A DNA stretch of 47,485 nt from Candidatus Krumholzibacteriota bacterium (lineage in GTDB: Bacteria; Krumholzibacteriota; Krumholzibacteriia; Krumholzibacteriales; Krumholzibacteriaceae). Both the position numbers and the translations under genes were made by a program. Location of the stretch: contig JAUWCL010000026.1 in assembly GCA_030609325.1 (NCBI GenBank), positions 1 to 47,485 of the forward strand, read 5' to 3'. Position 1 is the stretch's first letter, and each line of letters begins with the position of its first letter. Under the pieces are notes generated by a model, which was not told the origin of the DNA, did no database searches, and worked only from the letters and a program-made list of their open reading frames with translations. Shown here piece by piece: positions 34,136 to 43,165 of this stretch.

Positions 34136-34164
34136 ATTTTAGTATACAACACCGCCCGGGTCAA
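34136..34164 (-). promoter_or_regulatory. Promoter of the PorV-like gene
   Basis: The minus strand has TTGACC (34159-34164), a 17-bp spacer and TAAAAT (34136-34141), five of six matches in each box. The start would be near 34129. An inverted repeat GCCCGGG / CCCGGGC overlaps the -35 region, without a T-run. Confidence 0.75.
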
Positions 34165-34200
34165 CATCAACGCCTGCAGGCTCCCGGGCCTCATATATTC

Positions 34201-37200
34201 CTATTTCAGTATCGCGACCTTCCTCGAACCGTTCCAGTCATCGCCCCCGCCCCGTACGCGCACGTGGCAGAGATAGACCCCGCTGGCGAGCCCTCCGGTC
34301 GGCACGTTCGCCTCGAATGGCACGCCGCTGCCGGTCCACTCGTGCTTCGTGGTAGAGGAATAGACCTCCGTACCCTCGAGGTTAAAGAGCCTGACGGTCA
34401 CATCAGCCCGCCCCGACAGGTTCAGCCGGAGATTGAAGGAGTTTCCAGTCGCGGGATTTGGATAGCATATCATCGAGCTCCCATCGACGAGAGGCCCGCC
34501 GGCGATGCCGCCCTCGGGCTTCACCTGCCTGCAGGTGCCGCGCGCGTCCATGCGGTATGCGGGCCAGGCTCCCGCGTCGTCCCACGGACTCCCCGGATCG
34601 ATCCTCGTCACGGTCGAGACTCCCGGAAAGAAGTTCATTCCCACCTGGTCGGGACCGGCTATCCCGCCCGAGCCCCCGGCGGTGAATATGAACATCTTCG
34701 AGCCGGCGCCCCGGGAAAGGGCGGGCGTGATCGAATGATCACCCTCGCCGCGCAGCGGCCAGCCCTCCTCGAGCCGGGCGTCGTATCGATAAGCCCCCAG
34801 CTCGCCGGCGACATTGAAGACCACTTCGAGCTTTCCGTCCCCGTCGATGTCCGCAGCCGCCGGCTGGGCCGGCGTCGTATCTGGCTCGAGTATCACGAGA
34901 CGTTCCTCGAGACGTACCGGCCATCCGGTTACCGGCGTGCCGAATCCCGTCAGCAGGAACAGTCCTTCTCGATCGCGTATCAGCGTCTCAAGTATCCCGT
35001 CTCCGTCGATGTCGGCCAGAGACGGCGGAGAGGGCCGTTCGAGCGTCACGGTAGAGACCTCGGCGCCCCTCATGATATCGATGTAGACGAGATCGCCTCC
35101 GGGGACCGCCAGGACCATGTCGTCCGTCCCGTTGCCGTCGATATCGCCGGAGGCGGGCAGAAGCATGTCTTCCGATTCGTAACTCCCCGTCATGCTCCAG
35201 GAAGTGATGTTCATGTCTGGAGCATCGTGCTTCATTTCGATATAAATAAATCTCAGTGCGCCTTCCGGCCCCGCGGCCGCGGTGCAGAAGCCGCCGGCAG
35301 CGGCGCTGCCTGCATCGACGCAGAGAACCGGGTGGGCGATCACCCTCCCGGGAGTGATAATCACTCCGAGCACTCCCTCGCCGACAATGAATCCACCCTG
35401 TATACCGTCAGCGTATGCGTAACCCACGAGATACATCCAGGTCGTATCTCTGTCCGAGACGAGAAACGCGACCTCGAGGCCGGCGTCTCCGTCAGCCTCG
35501 AAAGCCATCGGCATGCTCACGATCTCTCCCTTGACATCGAGTGAGCCCGGCGATGGGCCGGTGTCGATCGGATACGGCGAGCCGTCCGTCCGGTACGCAT
35601 GAATCCTCCCGTCACGCGAGCCGGCCAGTATCACCAGATGTGGCATGCCGTCGAGATCCGCCGCTATCGGCGTCCCCGACCAGGCCGCTCCCGGAATATT
35701 GACTATCAGATCGAACGAGCCGTCCCACGCTTCCTCGCCGGCATCCCATGCTATGTATATCATACCCGTGTCGGCAGCCTGTATGAGCTCCTCTTCCGGG
35801 TCTCCGTCGAGCTGAGCGACGACCGGAGGCAGGTTCATCACCGTCCCGTCGATCTCGCCGGTCACGCGGGGAAGTTCCTCGCCGAACTCGATCGAGATCT
35901 CCATTACCGGTCCAGGGACCGATCCGGTCCCAATGACCAGTCCGGTCGGTGTTCCCGTGTTGGCAAAGCTCGCCGGTATCGTTTCAGGTCCGAACTGCGG
36001 ATACCAGCCGTCGCGGTACGAATCTCCCCAGCTGCCGAAGGCATGGCTTCCGCCCGGCCGGTCGAGGTCCTGTACGCCGTCGGCCTCCTCGAGGTCGACG
36101 CCGCTGACGCCGGGATCGTCATTGGGATAACGGCCGATGCTCAGGCGGCTCCTTATTATCGTCTCGTCTATGTGCCAGATCATGATGCCGCTGCCGGTAT
36201 CGACGATCTTGACCTGCTCGCCGCCGATATCTTCGTGATGGAACGGGTTGGTCGTCGCTGTGAGGAAGAAGTCGAACTCCGCTCCGAGCAGGGTGTCCTC
36301 GTTCTCGGGGATGTGGAGGCTGTCGACGTTGACGTCGCCGAAATCGAAACGGCCGTTCATGTTCCCGTCGTGCACCCTGTTGGAGACGAGAAAATACTCA
36401 GTGGGGCTTATCTCGATCTTCACGAGCGACGTATCCGCCGGCAAGGATGTGTTGATATCGGTGACGTTCACCTGCCCGTCAGCTTCGACCTCGACCGGCG
36501 CCGTCCATCCCATCAGGTACCTGTGGAAGGCGCAGGGAAAGGCCGGAATGAAGCCGGCGGCGTTGTAGAGGCCGTATCCCATCAGGCCGAACGCACCTAT
36601 CCCCTGCGAATCGGGATAGCCGGAAGGCGTCGTGTCGTACATCGGGATCATCCCGAGCCTCATCCCTACCTGGTAGGCGTAGATCCCGAGGGATCCGAAT
36701 ACTTTGCCGTCCTGCGAGGCGTTCTCAGGCAGGACCATCACGTTGTCGACGTAGAAAATGTACGGGCCGATCATGTCGTTCGTCGGGATTCCGGGCGTTC
36801 CGAGGGTGTCGGCCAGAACGGCTTCCATCTCGGCCGGATCAATAAAGCCCGACCAGAGCTGCCACGACGAGTCACCGATAAAGTCGGTCTCCTGTCCCGG
36901 ACCGGGATGTATCAGCGCGAATGCGTCGTACCGTGAGAAATCGATCACGTCGTCGTTCTTCGCCACCGCCTCCATGAGGATCTCCGACACCCTCTCCTCC
37001 CAGAGGTCATCCTCGCCGTAATATGCCGCGTCGAAACTGAGCATCGTGACACCTGCCGCGATCTCCCATCCGAGACCGAACGCCCCCAGGGAGGCTCCAC
37101 TGAAATACTCCCAGGTGTGCCTCAGCTCATTGGCAAAATAGAGTGAATCGTGCGGCGGCGAGGTGAAATCCATGTCTGTGTACGATACTCTTATCACGAG

Positions 37201-37398
37201 GAGTTCGAGGGTATCGGGCGCGTCAAAGCTTCCGGCAAGCAGCCCGGAGAGCGCCATCTGCTGGTAGACGCCGGCCGGACGCCCCTTCGGCATGGCCGGT
37301 ATACCGGCCACGTCCGGCTCCGCGGCGAACGCGCCGGATAAAGTTGCCGCCGCGAGTGCGGCGGCGAATATCCTTATGACCGATGCAGGCATACGCAT
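34201..37398 (-). CDS. M6-type metalloprotease homologue with lost zinc motif, VCBS repeats and sorting tail
   Basis: A 1065-aa secreted protein (signal about 1-25) with an M6-protease-like catalytic region (about 40-470). Homologues in this group have a HExxH motif before a GxPxxYD segment; here the site reads YAYQVGMRLGMIPMYD (about residues 239-254), so His-Glu-x-x-His has become Tyr-Gln-x-x-Met. The neighbouring signatures remain: GIGAFGLMGYGLYN, AFHRYLMGWTAPVEV and SGIMIWHIDETII. VCBS/FG-GAP repeats follow (520-930: DIDGNGTDDMVLAVPG, ADIDGDGILETLI, AADIDGDGKLEVVF). A FlgD-like tail ends the protein (VRLFNLEGTEVYS, GLASGVYLCHVRV). It is probably an inactive surface protein. It has its own promoter at 37408-37436 and starts almost at the transcript start. 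Confidence 0.85.
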   Translation of the reverse strand: MRMPASVIRIFAAALAAATLSGAFAAEPDVAGIPAMPKGRPAGVYQQMALSGLLAGSFDAPDTLELLVIRVSYTDMDFTSPPHDSLYFANELRHTWEYFSGASLGAFGLGWEIAAGVTMLSFDAAYYGEDDLWEERVSEILMEAVAKNDDVIDFSRYDAFALIHPGPGQETDFIGDSSWQLWSGFIDPAEMEAVLADTLGTPGIPTNDMIGPYIFYVDNVMVLPENASQDGKVFGSLGIYAYQVGMRLGMIPMYDTTPSGYPDSQGIGAFGLMGYGLYNAAGFIPAFPCAFHRYLMGWTAPVEVEADGQVNVTDINTSLPADTSLVKIEISPTEYFLVSNRVHDGNMNGRFDFGDVNVDSLHIPENEDTLLGAEFDFFLTATTNPFHHEDIGGEQVKIVDTGSGIMIWHIDETIIRSRLSIGRYPNDDPGVSGVDLEEADGVQDLDRPGGSHAFGSWGDSYRDGWYPQFGPETIPASFANTGTPTGLVIGTGSVPGPVMEISIEFGEELPRVTGEIDGTVMNLPPVVAQLDGDPEEELIQAADTGMIYIAWDAGEEAWDGSFDLIVNIPGAAWSGTPIAADLDGMPHLVILAGSRDGRIHAYRTDGSPYPIDTGPSPGSLDVKGEIVSMPMAFEADGDAGLEVAFLVSDRDTTWMYLVGYAYADGIQGGFIVGEGVLGVIITPGRVIAHPVLCVDAGSAAAGGFCTAAAGPEGALRFIYIEMKHDAPDMNITSWSMTGSYESEDMLLPASGDIDGNGTDDMVLAVPGGDLVYIDIMRGAEVSTVTLERPSPPSLADIDGDGILETLIRDREGLFLLTGFGTPVTGWPVRLEERLVILEPDTTPAQPAAADIDGDGKLEVVFNVAGELGAYRYDARLEEGWPLRGEGDHSITPALSRGAGSKMFIFTAGGSGGIAGPDQVGMNFFPGVSTVTRIDPGSPWDDAGAWPAYRMDARGTCRQVKPEGGIAGGPLVDGSSMICYPNPATGNSFNLRLNLSGRADVTVRLFNLEGTEVYSSTTKHEWTGSGVPFEANVPTGGLASGVYLCHVRVRGGGDDWNGSRKVAILK

Positions 37399-37407
37399 GT
37401 CCGATGA

Positions 37408-37436
37408 ATAATAAGTTTATGTCCGGGACTCATCAA
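37408..37436 (-). promoter_or_regulatory. Promoter of the M6-like gene, nearly leaderless
   Basis: On the minus strand TTGATG (37431-37436), 17 bp, TATTAT (37408-37413). The start would be about 37401, only a few nt from the ATGs at 37398 and 37392. No SD precedes either ATG, so the transcript may be leaderless or have a very short leader. Confidence 0.7.
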
Positions 37437-37453
37437 GCCAAATGCGGGCTCAG

Positions 37454-37519
37454 AAAAAAGTCAGGGAGAGTGAAGATCTCTTGCCGCCCCTGTTCGACAA
37501 TTGCTTTCTCCACTCTCCC
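37454..37519 (-). terminator. Terminator after the 38.5-kb lipoprotein gene
   Basis: On the minus strand GGGAGAGTG (37511-37519) pairs with CACTCTCCC (37464-37472) across a 38-nt loop, followed by TGACTTTTTTCTG. The T6 run lies at 37454-37459. The large loop makes the fold less certain than the stem. Confidence 0.7.
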
Positions 37520-37565
37520 CTTCGGTCGACCTTCCGGGTAACGGAAACCTTATTTAAGTGCCAGC

Positions 37566-38570
37566 TTAAGGTAAGGTGTTCTGCCGCTGCAGGATCCTAT
37601 CATCGTCCTGTTTACCCGATCTGTTCGTCGGGGGGACTCGTCGACCTTTCGGAAAACCTTTCATTTTCTTTATTCCACCGGTCTCTTCGGAACCGGACGT
37701 CAGCGTGATATTCACATCATCCTCGTCGCCTGCCGGCCCGGGCATCAGGTCCCTGTTGCCGGGATCGGTCTGATACGCCCACCAGAAGTCCGCGTAACCG
37801 TCGGCGACCGTGTGCACCCAGAGCTTCACATAGTGGACACCCTCGGACTCGCCGAGCCGAAGTATGTAACAATGGCTCTCGATTACTTCGGCCGATCCGG
37901 CGGATGACCATCCCAGCTCGGGAGCAAGATTGATATCGTCGAAACTGTATGTATACCCGTAGTCCTGTATCATCACTCTCGGCATCTCGACCCGGAAGAA
38001 GTTCACAGCAATGGTCGTATCGAACTCGATGTCTGTCGACGGCAGCGAGCAGTCCTGCGCGATGTTGCTCTGCGATGAGAAATCGTACCCGCAGGCATCG
38101 GAATCGGCCGCCGCGTCGTAGAGTCTCAGGAATCCTTCCGGCCTGGGCGTCGCACTGACCTCCTCGTAGCTCAGCTCACTGAGGTTGTCGTCCTGGTCAT
38201 AAGCGGATACCGCGTAATAGAACTGATCGCCGTAGGTAGGATCGCCGTATTCGAAACAGTACTCATAAGGGTCGGGATCCTCCGCGTAGACAGTTCCTAT
38301 ATAATCATAGGTCCCATAGAGCTCGTCGTTCTTCCATATGTCGTAACCCACGATGTCGTCCTCGGGGTTCGGATACCAGCATATCAGCACATAGCCATCG
38401 AGGTTGACCGCGTAGACGCCGCGAGGTGCCGAGGGAGAGCACGCTGGACACTCCCTCGGCAAATACACGATCTGTTCCTCCTGGTCACAGGAGGAAATGA
38501 ACGCAAAACTCGCGATCAGGATTGCTGCTAATACCGTTGATGCTTTATGTGTCCCTCCTGCTCTCATCAT
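37566..38570 (-). CDS. Fibronectin-like lipoprotein
   Basis: The product is about 334 aa from the ATG at 38570 (one codon before another ATG); the frame is open to 38609. It has a lipobox FISSC at the end of the hydrophobic segment, a fibronectin-like module (YVLICWYPNPEDDIVGYDIW, FYYAVSAYDQDDNLSELSYE), a beta-rich second domain, and a basic C-terminal tail. No SD is seen before either ATG, so the start is uncertain. It belongs to the same surface protein class as the proteins at 2622-6896 but has no sorting tail. It ends at the terminator 37454-37519. Function unknown. Confidence 0.75.
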   Translation of the reverse strand: MMRAGGTHKASTVLAAILIASFAFISSCDQEEQIVYLPRECPACSPSAPRGVYAVNLDGYVLICWYPNPEDDIVGYDIWKNDELYGTYDYIGTVYAEDPDPYEYCFEYGDPTYGDQFYYAVSAYDQDDNLSELSYEEVSATPRPEGFLRLYDAAADSDACGYDFSSQSNIAQDCSLPSTDIEFDTTIAVNFFRVEMPRVMIQDYGYTYSFDDINLAPELGWSSAGSAEVIESHCYILRLGESEGVHYVKLWVHTVADGYADFWWAYQTDPGNRDLMPGPAGDEDDVNITLTSGSEETGGIKKMKGFPKGRRVPPTNRSGKQDDDRILQRQNTLP

Positions 38571-39115
38571 GTCGACATATAAACGCAACTGGCGTGCCAT
38601 GCCTGCCATACACCTGAAAAATGGATCGATTTAACAGTCACTGACAGCGGATTTTGTTAAACGGCAAGTTGTTAAAACTATGTGACGGATCCGGCACCGG
38701 ACCGTAGGAAAGAACCGAAGAGGCCTGAGATTACAGAAAAATGTCGTCTCTATTCCACACATTTGTCCACGAAAGGGGACAGGGCATGAAGGATGCGGGG
38801 AACACGCGGCACGGCCTTCTCGGTCAGAGGTCCAGTCTGCAGGGAGTCATCGTGGCCTGTGCGGATAAGAATATCCAGAGACACAGGACTCGACCTCACA
38901 GTGGGGGAGCTCCATCCAGTCTATGGAGATTGCTTTTTACACAAAAACGCCAGGGGCACAAGACGCGAGCACCGGAGGGGATGTCCATACTCGCAATCCT
39001 ATGGATCTCGCCATTCCTCTAGGTATCTCATACCCCTGACAATTAATTATAAATACACAGGGCTACTTGAAGTCAAGATTAAATTGCATGGGTATAAATT
39101 CAAGGGGGAAAAATT

Positions 39116-39217
39116 ACCGGAGAGATGACCAAGATTTCATTCCCTAGAGACCCCACCTGTACCCTATTTCAAGCTTCAAGAGAGCTTATGGGATCGAAAT
39201 CTCTGCATCTCTCCGGT
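39116..39217. other. 102-nt long imperfect hairpin (candidate structured RNA)
   Basis: ACCGGAGAGATG (39116-39127) pairs perfectly with CATCTCTCCGGT (39206-39217). Inside, AGATTTC (39132-39138) pairs with GAAATCT (39196-39202), then TCCC (39141-39144) with GGGA (39190-39193), and AAGCT (39171-39175) with AGCTT (39183-39187) forms a terminal hairpin. The internal loops are small and near-symmetric except for a 26-nt strand. The plus strand continues TTTT and the minus strand continues AATTTTT, so either could be a transcript with a terminator-like end. I do not recognise the family. Confidence 0.55.
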
Positions 39218-39330
39218 TTTGCCACTTCCCATTCGCCAACCGATACCGGAAATATCAAAGGGCAAGCACCGTTCCAAAACCGGCGATAGGCCCGTTTATG
39301 CACACATGCCATAAAACATTTATATTCATT

Positions 39331-39463
39331 GCGTTACAAAACCGTACTTTCAAGGTAAATCTTATGTCCCGCGATGTTCACAAGCGCGGAATAAAGACCC
39401 TTTACACATCCCGCGGTCCTGCCGTAACGCGCTGCCCGACAACACCTTGAAATATCAATGTAC
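39331..39463. other. Crossing inverted repeats (pseudoknot-like topology)
   Basis: GCGTTAC (39331-39337) pairs with GTAACGC (39424-39430), and TTTCAAGGT (39348-39356) pairs with ACCTTGAAA (39444-39452). The pairs cross, as in a pseudoknot. A GTAC at 39344-39347 may extend the second stem to GTAC at 39460-39463 across a 7-nt bulge. A CCGCG / CGCGG hairpin lies between. Pair lengths of 7 and 9 could occur by chance in 130 nt, so the evidence is moderate. Confidence 0.35.
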
Positions 39464-39634
39464 TTGTTCCGGGATACCGTCCGGGCCGGCCGGCCCCTGA
39501 AATGACCGCGACGGGGAAGAAGCCGGCCATTGATTTTCTCTAAATAAATTGAAAATATATCAAAAAGGGCCGGACGCACCCTCGCTTCGGGAGTTTTTTC
39601 TGTCATGGCTGGATTGATCTGTGCGCAGGCAGCC

Positions 39635-42600
39635 CTACTGGACTATCCCGTAGTCGCGAATCTTCTTGAGAAGTGTCGGATAGCTGATGCCCAGGTCGGC
39701 CGCGGCCGCCTTCCTGTTCCAGTCGTTTCTTCCGAGGACCTCTTCGACTATCCTTTTCTCGAGGTCCCTGACCATGTCGGGCAGGGTCTCGGACGAATCG
39801 ATCACCTCGTCCCGGTTTCCGGCGAGGTCGAAGACGAGCTGCTGCGGGGTGATCACGCCGTTGTCCTCGGCGAGGATGACCGCGCGCTTGATTATCTTGC
39901 CGAGTTCCCTGACGTTGCCGGGCCATTCGCATCCCTTAAGGAACTCTATCGCATCGTCGCTGAACCCGATGATCTCCTTGTCCATCGCGGAGCAGCAGGT
40001 TCGCAGGTAGTGGTTCGCCAGAGTAGGAATGTCCCCTCTACGCTCGCGCAGCGGCGGAATCGTCAGCGGAAAATCATTGATCCTGTAGTAGAAGTCCTCG
40101 AGCATCTTTCCCTCGCTGCAGAGCTGCAGCAGATCCACCTTGGATGCAAAGATCAGCCTGACATCGACCTCGATCATCTCGTTGCTGCCAACCGGTCGTA
40201 CCTTCCTCGTGTCGAGGAACTGGAGAAGCTTGCCCTGTATCGGGAGCGGAGCCTTCCCGATCTCGTCGAGGAATATCGTTCCGCCGTCCGCTTCGGCGAG
40301 CAACCCCTTCTTGTCTGCGATGGCCCCTGTGAAGGATCCCTTCATGTGGCCGAAGAGCTCGCTCTCGAGGATCATCTCGGGAAGCGCAGCACAGTTCACA
40401 TGAATGTATTTCTTTCCGCTCTTTCTGCTCATGTCGTGGATGGCCTGGGCCACGAGACCTTTGCCCGTTCCCGTCTCCCCCATGAGCAGGACGGTGGAAT
40501 CGCTTACCGCGACCTTGCCTGCAAGCTTGAGGATCCTCAGCATCTTCTCGTCGTTAGTGATGATCCCGCTGAAGCCGCTGTCGGTAGACACCTTTCCACC
40601 CTGCACGAGCATTGCGCCCTTGACCGATCCCTTTATAAGGAAATCGATGAACCCTGCGTAGGTCGATACGATCTCGAAGATCGACCCGACGGCCGGTACT
40701 CCCTCACTCCCCTCGGACTGGAAAAACAGGAGCCCGAAGTTCCTGCCTCCCTTGCTGAGAGGATGGAAGTACGCGGGAGAAGCGCCACCCGGGAGCTGTT
40801 CGAATATCTCCCTGACGCGCCTGTCTTTCACCGTGTCCGTGACGAGGAATTTCTCTGCCGTGCCGGCGGCGTCGCGGGCGAGGAACCATTCGGTGATCCT
40901 TCTCGTCTTTTTGTCCCCGATCCCGCGGCGGGCAAGCACTACAGGATTGCTTCCGTTTCCGTCGGTCAGAGCGACGAATCCGTGGCCTGCGGAGAGTTTT
41001 CTCATCAGGTCGCTGAGGATGTAATCGAGATACGACTTCAGCTGCGGATCGTGCATGAACGTCCCGTCCAGGCCCCCGGACTGACCGAAGTCCTTTCCCG
41101 GCACTCCATGCGAACCGGCCGCTGCGTCCTCGATCTTCCTGCGCATCCGGCGCAGGCGCCTTATGAGATTGCGGTCGTGTAGCTCCTCAGCAAGCCGCTG
41201 CGCGTCGAAGAGGTGCAACAGACACTCGTCCCTGTTGCCGAGAATGTCCTCTATCCTCGTCAGAAGGAAATGGCTTCCCGCCAGGTCGGCGTACTCCTCG
41301 TTCCTCTCGAAGAACGACACAGTCTCACTGACAAGTTTCCTCGCCATCACGGCCGACCTCCTGTCGCCCCTGCGGAGCAGGTGCTCGCCGAGGATGACCC
41401 CCGACCTGTGCGCCTCGTAGGGATTGTTGACCGACAGGAAGGTCATGATGCTCATGTTTATCTGCTTCTCGGCCTCGGTCTCCTTCTTCTGGATAGCAAG
41501 GGCCTGGCCGATCATTCTCTCCACGTAGCCGATCTCGTGCATCTCTCCACTGCGGCGGCATGTCTCGATGGCACGGCGACCGATGGCGAGCGCCTCCCCG
41601 GCCTTTCTCTGAACGAGATATACGTTCATCATCCGGCGCTGTACCTCGGCGACTATATCGCCATGCGGGTTGATCCTCGAGGCGGACTTGAGCGCGACGA
41701 CGTAGTTCTCGAGGGCGTCCTTTAAATCGCCCTTCTCGAACATCAGGTCGCCGATGAACTCGTCGGCGAGAGCGGTCTCTCGTTTGTAGTCCCTCCGTTC
41801 AGCAATGACCCTCGCCTCCAGCAGGTGCTTCTCTGCCGACAGCAGGTTCCCAGCCATCGTCTCCTTGATGCCGAGCATCAGTGTGGATTTGGTGTACTTC
41901 AGATCATCGCCGATACGCCTGGCCATATCCCTGGCCGTGGCGAATGCACTCTCCGCGCCGGCGAAGTCGCGCTTCTTCAGGTGCACAATACCCATGTTGA
42001 GCGTCACTCGGACCCTATGCTGGGTCAGACCGATCTCGTCGCATATCTCCAGGGCCCTGCCGAGGAACTGAAGCGCCCTGCCCCAGCGGCACGCGTTTTT
42101 GTGGAACAGCCCGAGGTTGTTGAGGACGTACGCCTCGCCGACCGTGTCCCCGATCCTCCTGTAGGAGGAAAGGGCGTCGAGGAAATACTGCTCGGCCTCG
42201 TCGCTGCGTCCCAGCCTGGCGTAGCAGTTTGCGATGAGGAGCTGCGTGTGGGCGACCTCGCGGTGCTCGTCGCTCGTGCGCAGTATCCTGTAAGCCGAAC
42301 AGGCCTCCCTGAGACCGCGCTTGATGTCGCCCCTCTCGTACAGGATGATCCCGCGACGGCAGGCGATCGTGCCCTTGTCGATCAGGTTTTCGTCCTCGCA
42401 GTGGGTCGCCGCGCTGTCGAGGAAGGACATCGCCTCTCGCAGAAGCCCTTTCTTGCGGTAGCAGTCGCTTATCTTGCGGTAGACTCTTACAAGGTCGTTC
42501 GTACCGCCGCCGACGGTCTGGACCTTCTGGAGGGCCTTGTCGTAGTATTCGAGCGCAACCGAGTAGTTCTCGGTCGACAGATGCATGTCGCCGAGCTCCT

Positions 42601-42685
42601 CCTCGGTGCCGGTAGATTTGAACTTGTGCCCCGGCTGGTTTTTTTCGAATTCGAAATTATCTTTACCTTGCGGGCCGTCAGGCAT
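39635..42685 (-). CDS. TPR-GAF-sigma54 activator (enhancer-binding protein)
   Basis: A 1016-aa cytoplasmic regulator that would open sigma54 promoters. Residues about 25-510 are a long helical TPR array (STENYSVALEYYDKALQKVQ; GEAYVLNNLGLFHKNACRWG). A GAF-like sensory domain follows (about 545-700). The AAA+ domain has Walker A GETGTGKG at about 735, GSFTGA at about 781 (Ser instead of the usual Ala), Walker B GGTIFLDEIG, and WPGNVRELGKIIKRAV. A Fis-type HTH closes the protein (NRKAAAADLGISYPTLLKKI). SD AAGGAG is 6 nt before the ATG. The gene begins 58 nt after the small secreted protein gene, likely as one transcript. TPRs in place of a receiver domain suggest peptide or protein sensing; this is inference. 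Confidence 0.93.
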   Translation of the reverse strand: MPDGPQGKDNFEFEKNQPGHKFKSTGTEEELGDMHLSTENYSVALEYYDKALQKVQTVGGGTNDLVRVYRKISDCYRKKGLLREAMSFLDSAATHCEDENLIDKGTIACRRGIILYERGDIKRGLREACSAYRILRTSDEHREVAHTQLLIANCYARLGRSDEAEQYFLDALSSYRRIGDTVGEAYVLNNLGLFHKNACRWGRALQFLGRALEICDEIGLTQHRVRVTLNMGIVHLKKRDFAGAESAFATARDMARRIGDDLKYTKSTLMLGIKETMAGNLLSAEKHLLEARVIAERRDYKRETALADEFIGDLMFEKGDLKDALENYVVALKSASRINPHGDIVAEVQRRMMNVYLVQRKAGEALAIGRRAIETCRRSGEMHEIGYVERMIGQALAIQKKETEAEKQINMSIMTFLSVNNPYEAHRSGVILGEHLLRRGDRRSAVMARKLVSETVSFFERNEEYADLAGSHFLLTRIEDILGNRDECLLHLFDAQRLAEELHDRNLIRRLRRMRRKIEDAAAGSHGVPGKDFGQSGGLDGTFMHDPQLKSYLDYILSDLMRKLSAGHGFVALTDGNGSNPVVLARRGIGDKKTRRITEWFLARDAAGTAEKFLVTDTVKDRRVREIFEQLPGGASPAYFHPLSKGGRNFGLLFFQSEGSEGVPAVGSIFEIVSTYAGFIDFLIKGSVKGAMLVQGGKVSTDSGFSGIITNDEKMLRILKLAGKVAVSDSTVLLMGETGTGKGLVAQAIHDMSRKSGKKYIHVNCAALPEMILESELFGHMKGSFTGAIADKKGLLAEADGGTIFLDEIGKAPLPIQGKLLQFLDTRKVRPVGSNEMIEVDVRLIFASKVDLLQLCSEGKMLEDFYYRINDFPLTIPPLRERRGDIPTLANHYLRTCCSAMDKEIIGFSDDAIEFLKGCEWPGNVRELGKIIKRAVILAEDNGVITPQQLVFDLAGNRDEVIDSSETLPDMVRDLEKRIVEEVLGRNDWNRKAAAADLGISYPTLLKKIRDYGIVQ

Positions 42686-42743
42686 CGGTTACTCCTTGAA
42701 GTGGCAAATGGCGAAATCACCGGTAAAGCCCGTAAGTAGACCG

Positions 42744-43097
42744 CTAGTATTTTGTTCTTACCCCGCCGGATCCGGTTATGTAACCGCCTGGCGAGGTCAA
42801 TCCCGCGCTCCGCTTGTCGCCGACGCCTTCGGGATCGAGAACCTTTCCGTCGTCCCTGCCATTCGCATAATCGTCAGCGTCTCCACGCAGTATCACGTCG
42901 TTTCCGTCATCGCCGATCGTCCTCTCGTCATATCCGAGGTTATGGCGATGGGCTCTCAGAAAGTAGGCAAAATAGTAGGAGAGCCAGTTGGAAACGGTCA
43001 CCGCCTTTTCGCCGGCTATCGGCGAGGCACAGACCTGCGATACTGAAGTGATGGAGAAAGCCACCAGAATGGCAAGAAGAAGAGCCGTTCTCTTCAT
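42744..43097 (-). CDS. Small secreted protein (117 aa), function unknown
   Basis: The true start is the ATG at 43097, with GGAGGAG and AGG upstream; the frame is open to 43181. A signal peptide (MKRTALLLAILVAFSITSVS, cut near CASP) is followed by SNWLSYYFAYFLRAHRHNLG, an Asp/Arg/Gly-rich stretch and a Gly-rich end (LTSPGGYITGSGGVRTKY). The mature chain of about 90 aa is hydrophilic with no Cys pairs. It has its own promoter (43166-43194) and is 58 nt before the TPR-sigma54 activator. It could be a surface or signalling protein. I know no family for it. Confidence 0.7.
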   Translation of the reverse strand: MKRTALLLAILVAFSITSVSQVCASPIAGEKAVTVSNWLSYYFAYFLRAHRHNLGYDERTIGDDGNDVILRGDADDYANGRDDGKVLDPEGVGDKRSAGLTSPGGYITGSGGVRTKY

Positions 43098-43165
43098 GAC
43101 CTTTTCTCCTCCTGGAACTACCCTGTTCCAAAAAGACCCGTCATACCCTGAACACCCACAGGTTA

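Larger units (their letters stand above)
38571..39634. other. 1-kb intergenic region with structured repeats, no gene
   Basis: The gap lies between two minus-strand genes. The ORFs here (38741-39022, 38793-39128 on plus and 39334-39606 on minus) overlap in other frames, lack SD sites and show no family motif, so I call none of them. It holds two copies of TTGTTAAA (38654-38661 and 38669-38676) with an inverted half site TTTAACAG at 38630, AT-rich tracts near 39030-39115 and 39300-39345, the two structured regions listed below, and a 14-nt perfect palindrome GGGCCGGCCGGCCC near 39482. Confidence 0.6.

Noticed and set aside
35599-36936. 445-codon plus-strand open frame
   Set aside because: It lies opposite the M6-like gene, whose motifs are clear; there is no family signal in the plus-strand frame.
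38741-39128. Two overlapping plus-strand ORFs (93 and 111 codons)
   Set aside because: They overlap out of frame, have no SD and no recognisable pattern; the longer one also runs into the structured hairpin.
39334-39606. 90-codon minus-strand ORF
   Set aside because: It overlaps the crossing repeats, has atypical composition and no motif.
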